Notes under the pieces: model-generated | Told to the model about the DNA's origin: nothing | What the model saw: the letters and a program-made list of their open reading frames with translations, nothing else | Databases searched by the model: none | Virus record (IMG/VR): IMGVR_UViG_3300028925_006488 | Span: 1-24,373 of that record | DNA length: 24,373 nucleotides | From: a virus | Strand: one strand, 5' to 3' | Program-made: the position numbers and the translations under genes | Shown here: piece after piece, positions 20,723-24,373 of the stretch | How positions within the stretch are numbered: the stretch's first letter is position 1 | Layout: every line of letters begins with the position of its first letter

Positions 20723-20797
20723 ATGAAAGAAGATTACAAGGTAGATCCATTATCAATACTAGCCAACTCAAACAAAAACAACATTTTTACCATATAA
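20723..20797 (+). CDS. 24-residue peptide ORF
   Basis: ATG 20723 has a good ribosome binding site (TAGGAGAAATA) and reads MKEDYKVDPLSILANSNKNN plus four residues before TAA. The frame starts eight bases after the zinc-ribbon gene. It may be a real micro-protein, since the ribosome binding site is as strong as those of the larger genes, or a remnant of a longer gene. There is no predicted structure. Confidence 0.4.
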   Translation: MKEDYKVDPLSILANSNKNNIFTI

Positions 20798-20819
20798 GAG
20801 ATACTATGAAAATTTTAAT

Positions 20820-21569
20820 ATGGATGTACCTATTATGACAGTATTAATTTCGGGTGGTGATAGTTTTACTTATGGTAGCGAGTTGTCTAGTCAAGAACAT
20901 GCATGGAGTAATTTACTTGCAAAAAAACTAGGCATGAATATATGTAATACTGCAAAACCTGCCGCAAGTAATAGTAGTATCAGACGTAATGTTATGAATG
21001 CTATAAACAAATACAAAGACTTAGATTTGTTCGTAGCAGTAATGTGGAGTTTTCCTAATCGTTATGAGTTTAGATTTGCATATGATACAGGACATGCAGA
21101 TAGTCCATGGTATAGTATTAATCCTTGGACACATAATGATCAAAACTTTGAAGATCATTTCGTTAACCCAGATGAATCTGTGTTAAAAAAACAAAACGCA
21201 AACAGATCCAATGCAGAAAAAAGAGGAATAACAGACTTTGCCAAAAATTATATAAACAATGTTGCTGAAACAGAATATTGGGAAATATATACAAGTTGGT
21301 GTGAGATAGTTATGTTACAAAATTATCTTGTAAAACATAACATAAAGTATGTTTTTATGCATGTGGATAATAGTTTGTTCGAGTATAATTCTAATATGGA
21401 CTCAACTTTAAGAACATTAAGAGAAGATATTGATATGACTAAATGGGGTGCTGATATAGGCATGTATAACTGGGCAAAGCAGACTAAGCAACCTTTTTAT
21501 ACGACTCATCCTAAAGAGATTGCACATGCTGAATGGATAAATACATTATATATACAAAAGGGCCCGTAA
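20820..21569 (+). CDS. SGNH-hydrolase-like protein
   Basis: 249 aa. Block I of the SGNH/GDSL family is visible as SGGDSFTYGSEL (11-22) with the nucleophile S15. NTAKPAASNSSIRR (43-56) could hold the glycine/asparagine oxyanion blocks, and THPKEIAHAEWI (229-240) resembles the terminal block with catalytic His. Enzymes of this fold remove acyl groups from sugars, lipids or proteins. Phage members of this type are often annotated only by fold. There is no signal peptide, so it would act in the cytoplasm or on the virion. The start may be 20820 or the Met six codons in (20835); an overlapping ATG at 20806 leads only to a ten-codon ORF. Confidence 0.65.
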   Translation: MDVPIMTVLISGGDSFTYGSELSSQEHAWSNLLAKKLGMNICNTAKPAASNSSIRRNVMNAINKYKDLDLFVAVMWSFPNRYEFRFAYDTGHADSPWYSINPWTHNDQNFEDHFVNPDESVLKKQNANRSNAEKRGITDFAKNYINNVAETEYWEIYTSWCEIVMLQNYLVKHNIKYVFMHVDNSLFEYNSNMDSTLRTLREDIDMTKWGADIGMYNWAKQTKQPFYTTHPKEIAHAEWINTLYIQKGP

Positions 21570-21571
21570 TC

Positions 21572-22087
21572 ATGGATATCAAAGATATAGTCGAAAATAC
21601 TAAAAACATTTATATGAGTGAAAGTAGTTTAAAGACTCTTATGGACTTTGAAAGAGTATTAGACGAATTAGACATGTATGCTTTTAAAAACTGGAGCAAA
21701 GGTGAACTTGTAGAAGGTCCAGTCAAATCTAAACATTGGGTTGAGTGTACATTTATGTGGCCCAATAAAGCAATGCCAGATCCAGATGCGGCTAAGAGAC
21801 TACTACAATACAATGTTGTCGTTGAGTATAGTAAAGATAAATTAACAACTCCAATCAAGGTTGAGAACTACAGTGACTTTGCGCCAGGCACAAAAGTTCC
21901 AAAGTTAGAAGAAAATCCTATTTGGTTAGTTAAGATTAAAATGCCAAGTGAAATCGTTAGTGATGCAGTTGAAGGGTTTATTGAACTAGAAGGACGTGAT
22001 GTTGATTTAAGTGAATTAGATTCTTCGTACGAAAGCGGATTAGATAATATGACTGCCCAATCTGTTCAAGAGCCTGGAGTTGTATAA
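21572..22087 (+). CDS. conserved phage protein of unknown function
   Basis: 171 aa from ATG 21572 (MDIKDIVENTKNIYMSESSL). An upstream in-frame start at 21533 lies within the previous gene. The N-terminal part is helical (LMDFERVLDELDMYAF), the middle is beta-rich (KHWVECTFMWPNK, YNVVVEYSKDKL, WLVKIKMP), and the last 40 residues are acidic. Its stop shares a base with the next ATG. I have an impression of similar paired genes in T4-like cyanophages and pelagiphages, where they are conserved without a known role; a virion or genome-packaging link is possible. There is no signal peptide or span. Confidence 0.72.
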   Translation: MDIKDIVENTKNIYMSESSLKTLMDFERVLDELDMYAFKNWSKGELVEGPVKSKHWVECTFMWPNKAMPDPDAAKRLLQYNVVVEYSKDKLTTPIKVENYSDFAPGTKVPKLEENPIWLVKIKMPSEIVSDAVEGFIELEGRDVDLSELDSSYESGLDNMTAQSVQEPGVV

Positions 22088-22620
22088 TGGGATTAGTAGC
22101 AAACGACTTACAAGATAGAATTACACCTAACGTAGACTTTGATGAATTTAGTGCAAAGGTTGGCACTGATGATGATATTGTTGTTGCTAGTTTTAAAGTA
22201 CTAGGACAAGATGCGGCAGTTGATTTAGAAAATTTCTTAGAAAAAGGATACGAATGGATAATAGATGCTGAAACAAGTCCAGGTGAAATCGAAGATGGGT
22301 ATTACTTAGTTTTTGTAGAAGCAGAACGTAGAACAAGTTATCCAAATAATTTTATGAGTATGATAGGCGATTTAGAAAACTTAACATCAATTGATCCAAC
22401 TGACTGGACAATGAAATACTATCAAGGATCTAAAAGAGATCCAAAATATATTCTAAGTGTTAATAATATAGAACAACAGATACCACTTAGTCCTCGTAAA
22501 TATAGAGCAATTAAGCAAAGTAAAGACATGCTTGAAGGTATGTTAAATGTTGCGAGAGTTCCTCGCAAAAAAGGAGACATCAATGAATTTACAACAGTTA
22601 CAAGAAGACCTCGCAGTTGA
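22087..22620 (+). CDS. conserved phage protein of unknown function
   Basis: 177 aa. It is translationally coupled to the gene before it (TAATG) and so probably works with it. The sequence is alpha/beta (DDDIVVASFKVLGQDAAVDL, YYLVFVEAERRTSYPNNF) with a basic C-terminus (ARVPRKKGDINEFTTVTRRP). Conserved-looking tryptophans (EWIIDAE, DWTMKYY) suggest a folded domain, but I recognise no family. The last 38 bases overlap the lysozyme gene in another frame, including the lysozyme's ribosome binding site. Confidence 0.72.
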   Translation: MGLVANDLQDRITPNVDFDEFSAKVGTDDDIVVASFKVLGQDAAVDLENFLEKGYEWIIDAETSPGEIEDGYYLVFVEAERRTSYPNNFMSMIGDLENLTSIDPTDWTMKYYQGSKRDPKYILSVNNIEQQIPLSPRKYRAIKQSKDMLEGMLNVARVPRKKGDINEFTTVTRRPRS

Positions 22621-23026
22621 CGAAGGCGTAGTTTACGCAGTTTATAAAGACCACTTAGGATACCCTACATTTGGTATTGGTCATTTAATTTTAGAATCAG
22701 ATCCAGAATATGGACAAGAAGTAGATACTCCAGTAAGTGAAGAAAGAGTTACTGAAGCATTTCAATCCGATTGTGAAGTAGTGTTAGGCGATTGTCAGAT
22801 ACTTTATGATGATTTTGATGACTTACCTGAAGAAACACAACTTATAATTGCAAACATGATGTTTAATATGGGCCGACCAAGATTATCCAAGTTTAAAGGT
22901 ATGAAACGTGGAGTAGATGCTAGAGATTGGAATGCTGCCGCTGATGAAATGGTAGATTCAGGTTGGTATAAACAAGTTACTAATAGAGCAGACAGATTAG
23001 TACAAAGAATGCGAGCGATAGCATAA
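22583..23026 (+). CDS. T4-type lysozyme (endolysin, GH24)
   Basis: 147 aa from ATG 22583, which has AAAGGAG (22569-22575) at correct distance; an earlier ATG at 22547 has none. The GH24 catalytic set is in place: E14 in VDEGVVYAVYKD, D23, and T29 in PTFGIGHL, matching T4 E11, D20 and T26. The family cuts the MurNAc-GlcNAc bond of peptidoglycan. T4 lysozyme has 164 residues; here the C-terminal lobe is present (IIANMMFNMGRPRLSKFKGM, WYKQVTNRADRLVQRM) but slightly shorter. There is no signal sequence, so it needs a holin. No clear holin is visible nearby. It may also be part of a tail protein in other phages, but here it stands alone next to spanins. Confidence 0.9.
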   Translation: MNLQQLQEDLAVDEGVVYAVYKDHLGYPTFGIGHLILESDPEYGQEVDTPVSEERVTEAFQSDCEVVLGDCQILYDDFDDLPEETQLIIANMMFNMGRPRLSKFKGMKRGVDARDWNAAADEMVDSGWYKQVTNRADRLVQRMRAIA

Positions 23027-23029
23027 TTA

Positions 23030-23578
23030 ATGCCTCAAAACTATATTTACTTTAAAGGTGGTAGTTGGGGTGATATTGCAGGACGAATAGTAAACAACGG
23101 CAATACTATCGGTGACGATATACAAGCAAAACTAAAACTACACCATAAGTTTAGTAAGAACGAAGTACAAGACCTACCAGTGGCTACGATAGTAGGTCAT
23201 AGTTTACTAGCATTAAGTTTTGGATACAATAACTATCAAGTTGTTATCAATGATCCAAAGTTAAGAGAATTAGCAAGTAGAAGGTTTGCTTTAGTCAATA
23301 ATATGAATAGTATTAGTGAACCTCTTAGAGCATATTATCCGGATAATTTGTATAAAACTATTCATAATCTGCCATTAGAAAAACAAATAGATTTACTTGC
23401 AAAGAAATACAAGTATGACGTAACAATAGATGCAGTACCTTTAGACTTTAGTTGTGTCTTTGATAGAGAAAAATTTATTAATTTACTATCTAAACACTTC
23501 TATTTTAATAAACAAAAAGCCATATATACTTGGAATATATGGTATCATAAACAAAAAGAATTTGGCTTCTATGTGTAA
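23030..23578 (+). CDS. hypothetical protein in lysis region
   Basis: 182 aa, not assigned. The opening YIYFKGGSWGDIAGRIV has a small glycine loop, followed by helices (KNEVQDLPVATIVGHSLLAL). The C-terminal part (LDFSCVFDREKFINLLSKHF, then KAIYTWNIWYHKQKEF) has the FDxExF(I/L)xLL pattern that I have seen in sulfotransferase- or glycosyltransferase-like phage proteins of unknown role. No span strong enough for a holin is seen. It sits three bases after the lysozyme and 24 before the spanin gene, so it is transcribed with them, though position alone does not make it a lysis gene. Confidence 0.65.
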   Translation: MPQNYIYFKGGSWGDIAGRIVNNGNTIGDDIQAKLKLHHKFSKNEVQDLPVATIVGHSLLALSFGYNNYQVVINDPKLRELASRRFALVNNMNSISEPLRAYYPDNLYKTIHNLPLEKQIDLLAKKYKYDVTIDAVPLDFSCVFDREKFINLLSKHFYFNKQKAIYTWNIWYHKQKEFGFYV

Positions 23579-23602
23579 ATACTATATAATAAGGATAACA
23601 CT

Positions 23603-24070
23603 ATGGGAATGAAATTAACAATGATAATGATGGCTTTGTTAGTAGCAATGGGCCTTGCATTTAGTTGGTATTACAATGACACACAACAAAGAATGAAAAT
23701 TCTTATTGAGAATGTTGCAAAAGCAGAAACAGCAGTAAATTTAAGTGAACAAGCACTAACTTCTATGAAAGAGAATTATAAAAAAGCAAGTGAACAACTT
23801 AATATAGTGAATAACAAATTTGCATTAATAAGAGTACAAAACAGTGTCCTAGCAAGTAAACTGGCTAAGATGGACGATTTAGGTTTACTAGCAGTTGAAA
23901 AAACAGAAAAGATAAAAAATGCAGTTAATAGAGGCACAAATAATGCTGGAAGGTGTTTTGAATTATTAAGTGGTGCACCTCTAAATGATAAAGAGAAGGA
24001 AGCAAAAGATGCAAAGACATTTAATAAAGAGTGTCCTTGGTTGTGGTCTGGCAATACTGCTACTCAGTAG
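23603..24070 (+). CDS. inner-membrane spanin (Rz-like)
   Basis: 155 aa. An N-terminal signal-anchor (about residues 4-23, LTMIMMALLVAMGLAFSWYY) is followed by a long coiled-coil helix (about 27-95: KILIENVAKAETAVNLSEQA, NKFALIRVQNSVLASKL) and a C-terminal region with C118 and C144 that could form disulfides. This is the type II layout of i-spanins: N-terminus in the cytoplasm, coil across the periplasm. The next gene begins inside it in another frame and encodes a lipoprotein, which is the classic Rz/Rz1 arrangement. Together they fuse inner and outer membranes in the last step of lysis of Gram-negative hosts. Confidence 0.85.
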   Translation: MGMKLTMIMMALLVAMGLAFSWYYNDTQQRMKILIENVAKAETAVNLSEQALTSMKENYKKASEQLNIVNNKFALIRVQNSVLASKLAKMDDLGLLAVEKTEKIKNAVNRGTNNAGRCFELLSGAPLNDKEKEAKDAKTFNKECPWLWSGNTATQ

Positions 24071-24373
24071 TTGTGGGTCAATGCCTGAGAAACTAGAAGT
24101 ATCAGCAAAGCCAGTAGAAAAACCAAAACTAACATTACCAAATGCAGACCTTCTTAAGATGAGAGAAGTTAAATGGGTTATAGTTACTGAAGAGAACTAT
24201 AAACAAGTATTCGCAGATATAAAGAAAAGTGGTAGACCTATTGCAATATTTGGATTAACAGATAAAGGTTATGCTAACCTTGGATTAAACTTTAGTGATA
24301 TTCGTGCTTATGTACAACAACAAAAGTCCATAATTGCGGCATACGAAGCATATTACAAAGGTGCTGATGAGGC
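24009..24373 (+). CDS. outer-membrane spanin lipoprotein (Rz1-like), partial
   Basis: 121 residues are visible and the frame is open to the window end. The first 22 residues are a lipoprotein signal (LIKSVLGCGLAILLLSSC), with lipobox L19-S20-S21-C22. A Pro/Lys/Glu-rich linker follows (MPEKLEVSAKPVEKPKLTLP). ATG 24009 lies inside the i-spanin gene in a different frame, with 62 bases of overlap. Classical Rz1 proteins are short (about 60 residues before processing). This one goes on with a folded-looking part (VKWVIVTEENYKQVFADIKK and GLTDKGYANLGLNFSDIRAY) of unknown role. It may be an o-spanin with an added periplasmic domain. The 3' end is not seen. Confidence 0.8.
   Translation, partial: MQRHLIKSVLGCGLAILLLSSCGSMPEKLEVSAKPVEKPKLTLPNADLLKMREVKWVIVTEENYKQVFADIKKSGRPIAIFGLTDKGYANLGLNFSDIRAYVQQQKSIIAAYEAYYKGADE

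Noticed and set aside
20806-20838. Ten-codon ORF starting at ATG 20806
   Set aside because: It overlaps the SGNH-like gene start and is too short to support; at most it could be a coupling leader.
23562-23590. TTGGCT-17-TATAAT promoter before the spanin gene
   Set aside because: Transcription would start near 23597, after the AAGGA ribosome binding site at 23591-23595.
1-24373. CRISPR array, insertion sequence, integrase or attachment site
   Set aside because: No spaced direct repeats, transposase or recombinase motifs were seen; the tRNA looks complete, without a second partial copy in the window.

Overview
The window reads as part of the genome of a marine T4-like myovirus, probably infecting a low-GC marine alphaproteobacterium. 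The DNA is AT-rich, genes are packed end to end with many ATGA or TAATG overlaps, and nearly everything is on the plus strand. Marker genes are a T4 gp44-type sliding-clamp loader subunit, a phage PhoH ATPase, a MazG-type pyrophosphohydrolase, a T4-type lysozyme and a virion protein of the kind shared by T4-like cyanophages and pelagiphages. The phage type is well supported. The host is inferred from base composition and accessory genes only.

Layout. (1) 1-660: a serine tRNA with the unusual anticodon ACT, a small cysteine protein and an A-type Fe-S carrier. (2) 661-4163: two virion structural genes behind late-promoter-like GATAAATA boxes; the first has four putative-Ig (He_PIG-like) repeats. 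(3) 4167-7267: a strong sigma70-like promoter, MazG, several small unknowns, a DnaE-like fragment that stops before the catalytic aspartates, an acidic protein and a GroES-like co-chaperonin. (4) 7245-11149: an FkbM-type methyltransferase, the clamp loader, a second methyltransferase, a radical SAM protein and, on the minus strand, a 2OG-Fe(II) oxygenase. (5) 11143-14735: another sigma70-like promoter, a 247-aa unknown, a short membrane protein, a gene-free GC-richer block that folds like a structured RNA, a third promoter, small ORFs, a second oxygenase-like gene, a HAD phosphatase and a membrane protein. (6) 14745-16125, minus strand: a carbohydrate-binding-like late protein and phoH, with a possible leader ORF.

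(7) 16268-20797: a methyltransferase, a terminator-like hairpin, then a tightly overlapping operon: P-loop-like protein, TctA-family permease, TctC-like periplasmic binding protein with a signal peptide, and a small membrane protein in the place where TctB would be expected. This tripartite tricarboxylate transporter set is the most striking accessory module. It suggests that infected cells are re-equipped to import an organic acid or related solute. (8) 20820-22620: an SGNH-hydrolase-like protein and two conserved unknowns. (9) 22583-24373: lysis region with T4-type lysozyme, an unknown, an inner-membrane spanin and an outer-membrane lipoprotein spanin that starts inside the previous gene and runs off the window.

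Together the genes cover virion structure, replication (clamp loader), nucleotide clean-up (MazG, HAD phosphatase), host takeover or metabolism (Fe-S carrier, PhoH, co-chaperonin, transporter), a scattered set of SAM- and 2OG-dependent modification enzymes, and lysis. No insertion sequence, integrase, CRISPR array or rRNA gene was seen. No gene-free stretch exceeds 300 bases.
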